Shown: in pieces, positions 37,871-46,635 of the stretch | Layout of the letters: each line of letters starts with the position of its first letter | Numbering within the stretch: position 1 is the first letter of the stretch | Source of the DNA: Bacillus sp. FJAT-50079 | GTDB lineage: Bacteria; Bacillota; Bacilli; Bacillales; Bacillaceae_C | NCBI RefSeq assembly: GCF_018343515.1 | Contig: NZ_JAGYPD010000003.1 | Coordinates: forward strand, 202,116-266,115 | Length of the DNA stretch: 64,000 nucleotides | Direction: 5' to 3' | The notes under the pieces: generated by a model | Seen by the model: the letters and a program-made list of their open reading frames with translations, nothing else | The model's database searches: none | What the model was told of the DNA's origin: nothing | Program-made: the position numbers and the translations under genes

Positions 37871-39265
37871 ATGAGAAATGAAAAGAAAATCCCAAGTGGA
37901 TTCATTTATTTTTTTGGAGCGTTTGGAGGCATTCTCTTCGGTTATGATATCGGCGTTATGACGGGTGCTTTGCCTTTTTTACAAGTTGATTGGAATCTTC
38001 AGGATAACCCTACTGCGATTGGCTGGATAACTTCTTCGTTGATGTTAGGAGCTATTTTTGGAGGGGCCTTAGCTGGACAACTTTCTGACCGTTTAGGACG
38101 TCGCAAAATGATTTTAATATCCGCTATCATTTTTGCAGTTGGGTCTGTTATGGCAGGAGTATCCCCTCATAATGGAATCCTATTTATGATTGTTTCACGG
38201 GTTTTATTAGGATTGGCTGTTGGTGCTGCTTCTGCGCTGGTCCCAGCGTATATGTCAGAAATGGCGCCTGCCCGTTTACGCGGACGTCTGTCAGGAATTA
38301 ACCAAACGATGATTGTTTCTGGAATGTTGCTTTCGTACATTGTTGCTTATTTATTAAAAGACTTGCCGGGAACAATTGCATGGCGGTTGATGCTTAGTTT
38401 AGCTGCCCTACCAGCTTTTATCCTATTTATTGGTGTGTTAAAGTTACCTGAATCACCACGCTTTTTAATTAAGAACAATAAAATCGATGAGGCTCGTAGA
38501 GTTTTGGGCTATCTTCGCCCTAATAAAGAACAAATTGATGCTGAAATCAAACAAATTCAAGATGCTGCCAAAGATGAGGCAAAGGCAAATCAAAAAGCCT
38601 CATGGGGTACACTCTTAAGTGGTAAATATCGTTATTTAGTCATTGCGGGTGTGGGTGTTGCTGCTTTTCAACAATTCCAAGGTGCAAATGCCATTTTTTA
38701 TTACATTCCTTTAATTGTGCAAAAAGCAACAGGAAATGAAGCTAGCTCAGTATTGATGTGGCCAATTATTCAAGGGGTTATTCTCGTACTAGGTTCATTA
38801 TTATTCTTAATGATTGCTGATAAATTTAATCGCCGTACATTATTAACCGTAGGCGGAACGATTATGGGGCTATCCTTTATTTTGCCGGCAATATTGAATT
38901 TACTAATTCCTAATGCAAGTCCGATGATGATCGTTGTTTTTTTAAGTATTTATGTAGCCCTTTATTCATTTACGTGGGCTCCTTTAACTTGGGTTATCGT
39001 TGGAGAAATTTTCCCGCTTATCATTCGCGGGCGTGCTTCAGGATTAGCTTCATCATTTAACTGGATTGGTTCTTTCTTGGTTGGATTGCTATTTCCAATT
39101 ATGACTGCCACGATGGCTCAAGAAGCTGTTTTCGCCATCTTCGGTGCCATCTGCTTACTAGGTGTATTATTTATTAGGACATGCGTGCCTGAAACTCGAG
39201 GCCGTACTTTAGAGGAAATTGAAAAGATTGGAGAAAGTAGACAAACTAAGGAAAAATGTGCGTAA
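37871..39265 (+). CDS. araE: Sugar:H+ symporter of the MFS sugar-porter family (AraE-like)
   Basis: This 464-residue membrane protein has twelve hydrophobic segments and sugar-porter signatures: GGILFGYDIGVMTGALPF in helix 1, DRLGRRK after helix 2, PESPRFLI before the central loop and PETRGRTLEEIE at the end. It closely follows araB-araD-araA, so it very likely imports L-arabinose. AAGGTGGGA precedes the ATG at 37871; an in-frame ATG at 37859 overlaps that site. Confidence 0.88.
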   Translation: MRNEKKIPSGFIYFFGAFGGILFGYDIGVMTGALPFLQVDWNLQDNPTAIGWITSSLMLGAIFGGALAGQLSDRLGRRKMILISAIIFAVGSVMAGVSPHNGILFMIVSRVLLGLAVGAASALVPAYMSEMAPARLRGRLSGINQTMIVSGMLLSYIVAYLLKDLPGTIAWRLMLSLAALPAFILFIGVLKLPESPRFLIKNNKIDEARRVLGYLRPNKEQIDAEIKQIQDAAKDEAKANQKASWGTLLSGKYRYLVIAGVGVAAFQQFQGANAIFYYIPLIVQKATGNEASSVLMWPIIQGVILVLGSLLFLMIADKFNRRTLLTVGGTIMGLSFILPAILNLLIPNASPMMIVVFLSIYVALYSFTWAPLTWVIVGEIFPLIIRGRASGLASSFNWIGSFLVGLLFPIMTATMAQEAVFAIFGAICLLGVLFIRTCVPETRGRTLEEIEKIGESRQTKEKCA

Positions 39266-39350
39266 ATCGACCTATGAAGTTTTGAATTGAAATATTAATT
39301 GGTACGGACATATCTAAGATTGAGCAAATAAAAACAAACATGATTTTGTA

Positions 39351-39382
39351 CTCCCCCCTAATGAAAATGGGGGGATTTTTTT
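39351..39382 (+). terminator. Intrinsic terminator of the arabinose module
   Basis: A CCCCCC / GGGGGG stem with the loop TAATGAAAAT is followed by a T-tract. It separates the porter gene from the convergent prpF gene. Confidence 0.88.
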
Positions 39383-39410
39383 GTTATCTGATCCCTTCTT
39401 AATATCGTAA

Positions 39411-40619
39411 TTATATAGAAGAGATTGAATCAAGCAAAACTGGTTTTTCTATTTTCTGAGCGTTAATCAAAGAGATAGGAACGTAAGCAAAGCCATCCAT
39501 GATTCTTCTAGCCGTTCTTCCGATTGCGGCCCGCGATACATTCCAATTTTCATCACTTTTCGTTACTGTTGCTTCCGTATAGATGACCCCAGAAGGATGG
39601 CCAATTCTAATTCCGCGGATAGAGGATACTGCAAGTTGATTTGGTATTGTCCCACTAATTTGAGCAGCGGTTGCTAGAGCGATCGCCCCGCTTACCGCAA
39701 AAGCTCGATGTAAATTTCCCATTGAAATATAGCGAGAAGTAATATCAATGCTTTCTGCGAGGATTTTTTTGTTATTTATATTTACATAATCTTGCGGTTT
39801 TGCAACCAATGCAATTTTTGGCAGGGCATGACTTGTTGGCGTTACAGCTTCGTAATTTGTTATAATCCCCGATAAAATACCTGCTTTCACCCGAATTGCT
39901 TCTAATGTATTTAATAAAAGTTCATTATTATTTATCTCATCCGGCAATTCGATTCCTTGCACTCCAACATCTTCCGCGCGTACAAAAACAAGAGGATTAA
40001 CGGAGTCTATGATTGACACTTCGAAATGCTGGCCATCAGGTAAATGAATGATATCGATTGGTCTCGATGTCGGTAATGTTTTTCCTGTATATGTGCCGCC
40101 TGAATCCAAAAAGTTTAACATGATTTTAGGTGAAAAACCAGGTACCCCATCAATTTTAAAATCACCGTCATATTGGATTTGTCCATTCTTTACCGGGATT
40201 TCCACAATGATCATTTTCCTTGTATTTGTATTATAAACTTGAACATTTGTGACTGGATCAAAGGGTGATAAATATCCTTCTTCAAGTGCATAGAGACCAA
40301 CGGCCGTAGCCATATTCCCGCATGTTGCTTGATAGTCGACCATATTGCGATCAATGCTTACTTGTCCAAAGGTGTAATCAATATGGGCGCCAGGTCGGGA
40401 AGGAGGGCTCACTAATCCTAACTTACTTGTTAGCGATGTTCCGCCGCCAAGCCCATCAATTTGGCTTGAATCTGGACTACCGTATATACGTAAAATGATT
40501 TGATCACGAAGTTTTGGATCGATAGGTAGATCAATTGAACGTAAAATTAATCCTTTACTTGTTCCTCCGCGCATAATCGTTGTGGGAATTCGGCATTGCT
40601 GTAAATATCGATTCAACAC
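39411..40619 (-). CDS. prpF: PrpF-family aconitate/methylaconitate isomerase
   Basis: This 402-residue protein has the duplicated diaminopimelate-epimerase-like fold of PrpF. It has TTIMRGGTSKGLI near the N-terminus, the catalytic-type cysteine in DYQATCGNMATAVG (about 92), and the second-half segment HPSGVIYTEATV. PrpF isomerises 2-methylaconitate, and relatives act on trans-aconitate or oxalomesaconate. The frame runs to a GTG at 40625 that overlaps GGAGGG; the GTG at 40619, six bases past it, is preferred. The TcuA-like gene and shared palindromes suggest a tricarballylate or trans-aconitate pathway. Confidence 0.82.
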   Translation of the reverse strand: MLNRYLQQCRIPTTIMRGGTSKGLILRSIDLPIDPKLRDQIILRIYGSPDSSQIDGLGGGTSLTSKLGLVSPPSRPGAHIDYTFGQVSIDRNMVDYQATCGNMATAVGLYALEEGYLSPFDPVTNVQVYNTNTRKMIIVEIPVKNGQIQYDGDFKIDGVPGFSPKIMLNFLDSGGTYTGKTLPTSRPIDIIHLPDGQHFEVSIIDSVNPLVFVRAEDVGVQGIELPDEINNNELLLNTLEAIRVKAGILSGIITNYEAVTPTSHALPKIALVAKPQDYVNINNKKILAESIDITSRYISMGNLHRAFAVSGAIALATAAQISGTIPNQLAVSSIRGIRIGHPSGVIYTEATVTKSDENWNVSRAAIGRTARRIMDGFAYVPISLINAQKIEKPVLLDSISSI

Positions 40620-41179
40620 ACTCACCCTCCTACTTATTCTGTTAATAGTGTGAAGTTAGTGTAAATGAGCAAAAGGAATAAATAAAATAGATCAATTTTA
40701 TGCCCTTCGATAAATAAAATTTATGAATATGGTGTGATCCCAGTCTTTAAAAGGATTTATTGATCGTGGGGATCTGATAAATCCGATTATTCAAATTATT
40801 TATGGCCATTATAAATTTTTTTGATTTTAAAAAGCCTTTTTCATATGTTAACTTAATGATACTTCAATCATTGAGAACGCATACACACTTAATATAAGTT
40901 GAATTTAAGATTATTATCTAAATGTTTTTTAAACAGATGCATACCTAGTTGATTGGAATGAAAGGCGTATTTTAAGGAACGCAATCAATGGTGTTACTTT
41001 CTGCCTGTATACGTTATTTAATTTAACTTATATAGAATGAAGAGTAGAAAGGTCTTATGTGACTTCCTAATTAATGGATAATAAGATATAGTATCTATTA
41101 ATCTATTTTTGCTAATCTGAAAATTTTAAAAGCGATTTGCACAAGATCTTCTAAAATACGACAGAAAGAAGGGAAGAAG
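40620..41179. other. 560-bp regulatory spacer with two AT-rich palindromes
   Basis: ATAAAATAGATCAATTTTAT (40682-40701) lies about 60 bp before prpF. AGATATAGTATCT within 41081-41100 lies about 80 bp before the ABC operon. Both resemble ATAAAATATTGATATTTTAT before tcuA at 46554, consistent with sites for the LysR regulator encoded in the cluster. I see no gene here. Confidence 0.5.
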
Positions 41180-41959
41180 ATGAGATTTATCCAATTTGCT
41201 AATGTATCAAAACAATTTGAAAGAAATGATGAGACATTTTGGGCTACGCGCAATATTAATTTGGAAGTTGAAAAAGGAGAATTTCTAACTGTTATCGGTC
41301 CAAGTGGTTGTGGAAAATCAACCCTTTTGAATATGTGTGCCGGCATTATGGAGGCAACGGAGGGAACCATTATTTACGATGGGAAACAAGTAGAAAAAGT
41401 CAATACGAAAGTCGGTTATATGACACAAAAAGATAATTTGCTCCCATGGCGCTCAGTGACGAAAAATGTAGAGTTAGGTCTAGAAATACAAGGGGTTAGC
41501 CGTAAAGAGCGAGAAAAAACAGTCAGGCGCTATATTGAAATGGTCGGTTTAGATGGATTTGAAAACCATTATCCACAGGAGCTCTCAGGTGGAATGAGGA
41601 AGCGGGTTAGTTTGGCGCAATTATTAGCATATAATCCAGAGACATTATTACTTGATGAACCCTTCGGTGCTCTAGATGCCCAGCTACGGTTAATTATGCA
41701 AGATAAATTATTAGACATTTGGAAGGAAACAAAGAAGACAATTATTTTTGTTACTCACGATTTAGATGAGGCTGTAACATTAGGGGATCGTGTAGCTGTT
41801 TTTAGTAAACGACCAGGTACAATTAAGTTGATGGAGAAAATTAATATACCTAGACCAAGAGATGTGTATAACTTGCGACTAACGAACGAATTTATGAAGG
41901 CTCATGCAACACTTTGGAATGCCTTGAAAGATGAATTTGAATTGGAGGTAAGCAAATGA
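41180..41959 (+). CDS. ABC importer ATPase, SsuB/TauB type
   Basis: The 259-residue ATPase has GPSGCGKST (Walker A, about 39-47), the signature LSGGMRKRVSLAQ and Walker B LLLDEPFGALD. It belongs to the nitrate/sulfonate/taurine importer class and couples with the next two genes. Its stop codon overlaps the permease start. In this context the cargo may be a tricarboxylate rather than a sulfonate (inference). Confidence 0.9.
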   Translation: MRFIQFANVSKQFERNDETFWATRNINLEVEKGEFLTVIGPSGCGKSTLLNMCAGIMEATEGTIIYDGKQVEKVNTKVGYMTQKDNLLPWRSVTKNVELGLEIQGVSRKEREKTVRRYIEMVGLDGFENHYPQELSGGMRKRVSLAQLLAYNPETLLLDEPFGALDAQLRLIMQDKLLDIWKETKKTIIFVTHDLDEAVTLGDRVAVFSKRPGTIKLMEKINIPRPRDVYNLRLTNEFMKAHATLWNALKDEFELEVSK

Positions 41960-42804
41960 GCACAGAAAATGTTTCAACACAAACAGTCGTTTTTGAAGGA
42001 AAAAGGAAGGCTATTAGCAATAAAAAGAAAAGGTTACGCGCTGAATTTTATAAATTAACGATGATCCGCTTATGTATATTAGTTTCTACATTACTCATTT
42101 GGGAATTTGTATCAGGAAGATTCGTTGATAAGTTTTGGATAAGCTCTCCAACCGATATAATGAAAGCGCTTTATGGGTGGGCGGTAAGTGGAGAATTGCT
42201 TTTCCATCTTTCAATCACCGTCCAAGAAACGATTTTTGGATTCATCCTAGGTGCATTGCTTGGAGGAATTGTTGGCTTTGTATTAGGTAGATGGACATAT
42301 GGTGCAAAAATATTTGAACCGTTTATTATGTCTTTGTATAGCTTGCCAAAGATTGCGTTAGCTCCATTATTTATTCTTTGGTTCGGTATTGGGATTGAAA
42401 TGAAAATACTATTAGCAGCGATCACTGTATTTTTCTTAGTTTTTATTAATACATTCGCTGGTGTAAGAAATGTGGAAAAGGAGTTATTAGAAAATATTCG
42501 TATTATGGGTGCGTCAGAAAGACAAATTACCTTCAAAGTGGTCCTGCCGTCTGCTTTAACTTGGATTTTAATTGGTCTTAGAACATCAGTACCATATGCC
42601 CTTATAGGAGCGGTAGTTGGGGAAATCACCGCCTCTAACCGAGGAGTCGGGTACTTGATTCAGTTCTCTGCCGGTCAATATGATACGGGAGGTACATTTG
42701 CCGCTTTAATTGTTCTTATGCTTTTTGCTATCTGCTTAAATTTTACGATTACCTCCATTATCGAGAAGCGTTTTCTCCGTTGGAAAACACAAAATTCTAA
42801 CTAA
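41956..42804 (+). CDS. ABC importer permease, SsuC/TauC type
   Basis: The 282-residue membrane protein has about six helices after a basic N-terminus and the class-specific cytoplasmic loop (ENIRIMGASERQITFKVVLPSAL, about 177-199; quoted in part NIRIMGASERQITF). ATGA overlap with the ATPase gene shows translational coupling. Confidence 0.9.
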   Translation: MSTENVSTQTVVFEGKRKAISNKKKRLRAEFYKLTMIRLCILVSTLLIWEFVSGRFVDKFWISSPTDIMKALYGWAVSGELLFHLSITVQETIFGFILGALLGGIVGFVLGRWTYGAKIFEPFIMSLYSLPKIALAPLFILWFGIGIEMKILLAAITVFFLVFINTFAGVRNVEKELLENIRIMGASERQITFKVVLPSALTWILIGLRTSVPYALIGAVVGEITASNRGVGYLIQFSAGQYDTGGTFAALIVLMLFAICLNFTITSIIEKRFLRWKTQNSN

Positions 42805-42827
42805 TTAGCTGAATGAGGAGAGATGAA

Positions 42828-43850
42828 ATGAGAAAATTACCAGTACTTATGATGTTGATATTAGCGAGTCTACTTTTATTATCTGCTTGTAATTCTAAAA
42901 ATTCTTCATCTGCCAATGCGGAGGGAAAACAAAAAGTAACGATTACTCAATCGACTTCAAGCTTATTATTTACACCTATTTACATTGCACAAGGGAAAGG
43001 TTTTTTCGAGGAGGAAGGCCTTGATGTAGAAGTGTCGATCGCTGGTGGTTCCACAAATGTTCTTTCGGCCGTCGTCGGTGGTGGAGCTGAGATTGGTGCA
43101 ACAGGCTTATCCGTCGTAATGGATGTAAATAAAAAAGGACAAGAGGTTCAGGCTTTTGCTTCGTTAATTAATCAATATGCATCGAATGTCGTTATACATA
43201 AGGATATTGCCAATAAGCTAGGAATTACTGAAAACTCACCGATTGAAGATAAAATTAATGCATTAAAAGGGCTAAGCATTGGGGTAACGGCGCCTGGTGG
43301 CGGAAGCGATCGATTAGTTCGCTATTTACTAAAAAGTCAAAATCTCAATCCAGATAAAGATGCGACGATTGTTCCCCTCGGAAAATCAGAAGCGGTTTTG
43401 CCTGCGTTCATGAACAACCAAATTCAAGCATTTGCCTTTTCTTCACCGACATCTGAACAGGCAGCTGCTACGGATAATGGGATGCTATTAATTAACTTAT
43501 CTAAAGGTGAGGTTAATGATTTGGATGGTTTTGCACATAGTACACTATTAGCGAAGAAAGATTATATTGATAAAAATCCTGAAATCATCCAAAAGGTGAC
43601 AAATGCGATTGCCAAAGCAGAGAAATATATTATGGAAAACAAAGAAGAGGCGAAAGAAGAATTAAGGAAATCATTTGATAAGCTTGAGCCAGAAATATTT
43701 GAGGCCTCGTTTGAAAATAATTTCGACGCATTTGCCAAAACACCGATCATTACAAAAAGCGGTTTTGATATGAATGTCGAGTTTGAGGGAATTGATGTTT
43801 CATATGAAAAGGTTGTAAACAATCAATTTGCGGAAGAAGCAAGTAAATAA
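42828..43850 (+). CDS. ABC importer solute-binding lipoprotein, SsuA/NMT1 type
   Basis: The 340-residue protein has a lipoprotein signal with lipobox LSAC (about 18-21). The binding fold then begins VTITQSTSSLLFTPIYIAQGKGFF and contains AGGSTNVLSAVVGGGAEIG. NMT1-type receptors bind nitrate, sulfonates, pyrimidine precursors or aromatic acids; none of the usual sulfonate-degrading genes are nearby. GAGGAGAG sets the ATG at 42828. Confidence 0.88.
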   Translation: MRKLPVLMMLILASLLLLSACNSKNSSSANAEGKQKVTITQSTSSLLFTPIYIAQGKGFFEEEGLDVEVSIAGGSTNVLSAVVGGGAEIGATGLSVVMDVNKKGQEVQAFASLINQYASNVVIHKDIANKLGITENSPIEDKINALKGLSIGVTAPGGGSDRLVRYLLKSQNLNPDKDATIVPLGKSEAVLPAFMNNQIQAFAFSSPTSEQAAATDNGMLLINLSKGEVNDLDGFAHSTLLAKKDYIDKNPEIIQKVTNAIAKAEKYIMENKEEAKEELRKSFDKLEPEIFEASFENNFDAFAKTPIITKSGFDMNVEFEGIDVSYEKVVNNQFAEEASK

Positions 43851-43860
43851 TCATTTAGAT

Positions 43861-43885
43861 AGCCTTCCCCTTATAGGGGTGGGCT
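43861..43885 (+). other. Hairpin between the binding-protein and AbrB-family genes
   Basis: AGCC..CCCC and GGGG..GGCT form a short GC-rich stem with no T-run. It may limit read-through from the ABC operon into the AbrB-family gene. Confidence 0.45.
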
Positions 43886-43919
43886 ATACGAATGTCAAAA
43901 TGGAAGAAGGGTAACGTGG

Positions 43920-45038
43920 GTGCAAAGTAAAAAACTCACTCAAATTATATTTTTTTTACTAAGCGGGTTATCAGGATACCTCTTTTCTTTAACGGGAATC
44001 TCAATAGGATGGATGGTTGGTTCTTTATTTGCGGCAGGAATATTATCGGTTTGGAGGCCAAGTTGGCTCATAAAAGATGTAAATGCAGCTATCATTCCGA
44101 AACAGTGGATGTTTTTCGGGCAATGGATTTTAGGCGTTGAATTAGGTCAGAAAATTAATACGAATGTTTTAAATATCTTTATGGAAAATTGGCTTTTTGT
44201 ATGCATTATTTTACTTGTCTCTGTACTATTTTCTTTGTTGTCTGGCATGATCTTATGGCGATTCAGCCAAACCGATATGCTTACAAGCTTAATAGGAACA
44301 GCACCAGGAGGTATTTCTTATTTGCCAGTTTTTGCGGAAGAAGTCGGAGCAAATATTGCAACGGTCAGTATTATTCAAATTGTCCGTGTTTTACTCGTTA
44401 TTGGCACGATGCCTTTTTTAGTATTCTATTGGACTTCCAATCATTATATCGGTGCGATGAATGAGCAGACAGCGATTGTTTCTTTCGCACTCCCAGAAGC
44501 TAGCTTGATCATATGGACTGTAATCATCGTACTAGTAGCCGCGGGTGGCTCTTTTTTAGCGAGATTTTTAAAATTGCCAACTCCGTGGTTATTAGGGAGT
44601 ATGGTAATCATCGCTTTATTGCAAACGGTTAGCTTTGGGCCTGCTGGAGGTGAAATATGGTGGCCATCCTCAATCCTTATATTATCGCAAATAATGATCG
44701 GAACGAGTATCGGGTCTCGACTGAATAAACAATTATTCGTCGGGCTAAAGCGAATATTGTTAGTCAGCTCGCTTAGTTCGATCGTTTTAATCATTGTGAT
44801 GGTCCTATGTGCTACGCTCGTTTCAAAATTAACGGAGATTAGTTGGATTACGGCGATTTTAGCATTTGCTCCAGGAGGAATTGCGGAAATGGCTGTTACC
44901 GCTGTGACCCTGAATGCGGATTCTACCTTTGTTGTCGCGGTTCAAGTTTTGCGAATTGCCGTTGTTATTATGCTGCTGCCACCTCTATTCCAATTAGTAG
45001 AACGTAAGCTATCGAAAAGCAAGCAAACAATTGTTTAA
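43920..45038 (+). CDS. AbrB-family (COG3180-type) integral membrane protein
   Basis: The 372-residue protein contains two related membrane halves, each with a G(W/S)(L/M)(V/L)GS motif (ISIGWMVGSLF near the start; PTPWLLGSMVIIALL in the second half) and a repeated APGGI(S/A) motif (TAPGGISYLPVF, FAPGGIAEMAVTAV). The family name is historical; it is unrelated to the DNA-binding AbrB. Function is uncharacterised, with transport proposed. Position after an ABC importer and beside tcuA suggests organic-acid export or uptake (inference). The GTG start follows AGAAGG. Confidence 0.8.
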   Translation: MQSKKLTQIIFFLLSGLSGYLFSLTGISIGWMVGSLFAAGILSVWRPSWLIKDVNAAIIPKQWMFFGQWILGVELGQKINTNVLNIFMENWLFVCIILLVSVLFSLLSGMILWRFSQTDMLTSLIGTAPGGISYLPVFAEEVGANIATVSIIQIVRVLLVIGTMPFLVFYWTSNHYIGAMNEQTAIVSFALPEASLIIWTVIIVLVAAGGSFLARFLKLPTPWLLGSMVIIALLQTVSFGPAGGEIWWPSSILILSQIMIGTSIGSRLNKQLFVGLKRILLVSSLSSIVLIIVMVLCATLVSKLTEISWITAILAFAPGGIAEMAVTAVTLNADSTFVVAVQVLRIAVVIMLLPPLFQLVERKLSKSKQTIV

Positions 45039-45043
45039 AAGGA

Positions 45044-45536
45044 GGGGGCTGTCCAGAAAGTAGGTGAAAACTGACTTTCTGCGATAGCGCCTTTTTTTAT
45101 GTATGGAGATATAAAGAATGATTACATCAATGAAAAATTCGAACGATGTCACCGATCTGTTACTTTACGTTCCGGCGCACGCATTCCGCGGACATGGCTT
45201 GAGCCTCCTCAGTCGCTGTGCGCCTTGCGGGTCTCAAGGCTCATGTCATTCCCGCAGGAGTCAGCGCCTGCACTGCAAGCAACAACTAGCAAGCGGCTAG
45301 AATGCTGGAACATTAATCAATGAAAATAGAGGAGACGACCAAATCGTTCATTTTACGCAACAGATGATCTCTTGGAACAACTAAATCATCATATAGGGAC
45401 TGAAAATCATTGATTGTAGTTTTTGAATCATCGTATCTACCGATTTTAAATGCATACGGTAATCATCCCTTTTTTAATCCTGTCTCCATTAGCATGAATA
45501 GATCCTGAATTAGGAGGACTTATTGGACAGCCCCTT
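45044..45536. repeat. Element with GGGGCTGTCC inverted ends and a nested Bacillus repeat
   Basis: GGGGGCTGTCC (45044-45054) and GGACAGCCCCTT (45525-45536) are inverted ends like those of the two minisatellite elements. Inside is a hairpin (GAAAGT / ACTTTC) followed by a T-tract, which would terminate the AbrB-family transcript. At about 45165-45295 there is a structured GC-rich repeat (TTCCGCGGACATGGCTTGAG ... CCCGCAGGAGTCAGCGCCTGC) of a type common in Bacillus genomes and also present, inverted, at 59840. No transposase remains. Confidence 0.7.
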
Positions 45537-45575
45537 CTAATCGGTGTTCACAATAATATGTGAAAATGGTTCTTC

Positions 45576-46451
45576 TTATACAAGTATCCCTTTGTTTTGC
45601 AATGTCCTTTCCTCCATAAATTCTACGAATGCCTTTACAATTGATAATTCTAACGAGGATTCACGGAAAATAAGCCATGTCTTTCTCGTAAAATCTTCAT
45701 CTGAAGAAATTTCATATGTATGTACATCATGCAAACCTTTTAAAGAAATGCTCGGTAAGATGGCGTAGCCAAGCCCGTTGATGACCATTTCCCTGCACGT
45801 TTCCAACCGATCTAGCTCCATTGTTATATTTGGAGGTGAATCATATCTTTTTTCCCACCAACGATCAATTAATGTTTTAAGCGAACGATCTGTCTTATAA
45901 TTAATTCTTCGTAAGGAAGGCAACTCGTCTAAATTAATTTTATTTTTGGACACGATACATACCTTCTCCTCGTCAAGTAAATACTTTTTTCCTTGCCAAT
46001 TGTAATTCCCGCGTATAATCCCCACATGTGCATCTTCCTTTTGCAGCATTTGGTTAATTTCAAAGCTCCATCCTGTTTTCAAAACAATTTCAATATCGGG
46101 GTATTTTTCCAAAAAGCTGCTTAAAATTTCAGGAAGCTCATAACGAGCAAATACACTAGCAACACCTAATCTCAATGTCCCTCTCATCTGATTGTCCAAG
46201 TTTTCGAGATGTTCTTTTGTTTTCCTTAGTTCCGCTTGCATCTTTGCCGCGTATTGAACAAGATATTCTCCTTCAGCGGTAAATTCAACCCCTTTTTTTC
46301 CTCTAAGAAGAATATTTACACCAAATTCTTCCTCCAATTGTTTAATGCGATATGTTAATGCTGGTTGAGAAATATAAAGTTGCTCAGATGCTTTTGTAAT
46401 ATTATGTTCTTTATAAATCGTTTGTAAGATAATCCAATCTTTCTCATCCAT
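45576..46451 (-). CDS. LysR-family regulator
   Basis: This 291-residue activator-type regulator has an N-terminal helix-turn-helix (about 3-62, NITKASEQLYISQPALTYRIKQLEEEFG) and a periplasmic-binding-like co-inducer domain (about 90-290). It is divergent from the tcuA-like gene, the usual LysR arrangement, with a 20-bp palindrome between them. Equivalent of TcuR by position; the inducer would be tricarballylate or a related acid (inference). Confidence 0.87.
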   Translation of the reverse strand: MDEKDWIILQTIYKEHNITKASEQLYISQPALTYRIKQLEEEFGVNILLRGKKGVEFTAEGEYLVQYAAKMQAELRKTKEHLENLDNQMRGTLRLGVASVFARYELPEILSSFLEKYPDIEIVLKTGWSFEINQMLQKEDAHVGIIRGNYNWQGKKYLLDEEKVCIVSKNKINLDELPSLRRINYKTDRSLKTLIDRWWEKRYDSPPNITMELDRLETCREMVINGLGYAILPSISLKGLHDVHTYEISSDEDFTRKTWLIFRESSLELSIVKAFVEFMEERTLQNKGILV

Positions 46452-46553
46452 CTCAACACCCCACTCTGAAAATTGATTCTATTCTGTTTAATTAGTATAT
46501 CATTTAGAGAGAGCGCATTCATCACTAACTATAAAATTTCTTTATGCTTGCAT

Positions 46554-46573
46554 ATAAAATATTGATATTTTAT
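46554..46573 (+). promoter_or_regulatory. Palindromic LysR-type site before tcuA
   Basis: ATAAAATATTGATATTTTAT is a near-perfect 20-bp palindrome about 63 bp before the flavoprotein gene. It is very similar to ATAAAATAGATCAATTTTAT before prpF. It contains a T-N11-A arrangement as expected for LysR proteins. Confidence 0.6.
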
Positions 46574-46635
46574 TTATTGATCCACACGTCTTAAAATAGA
46601 TTTATAACGAGCCGATGAAAAGAGGGGGAGTATAA

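Noticed and set aside
45099-45323. Small open frames inside the GGGGCTGTCC element
   Set aside because: They cover a known type of structured GC-rich repeat, with overlapping frames and no start signals.
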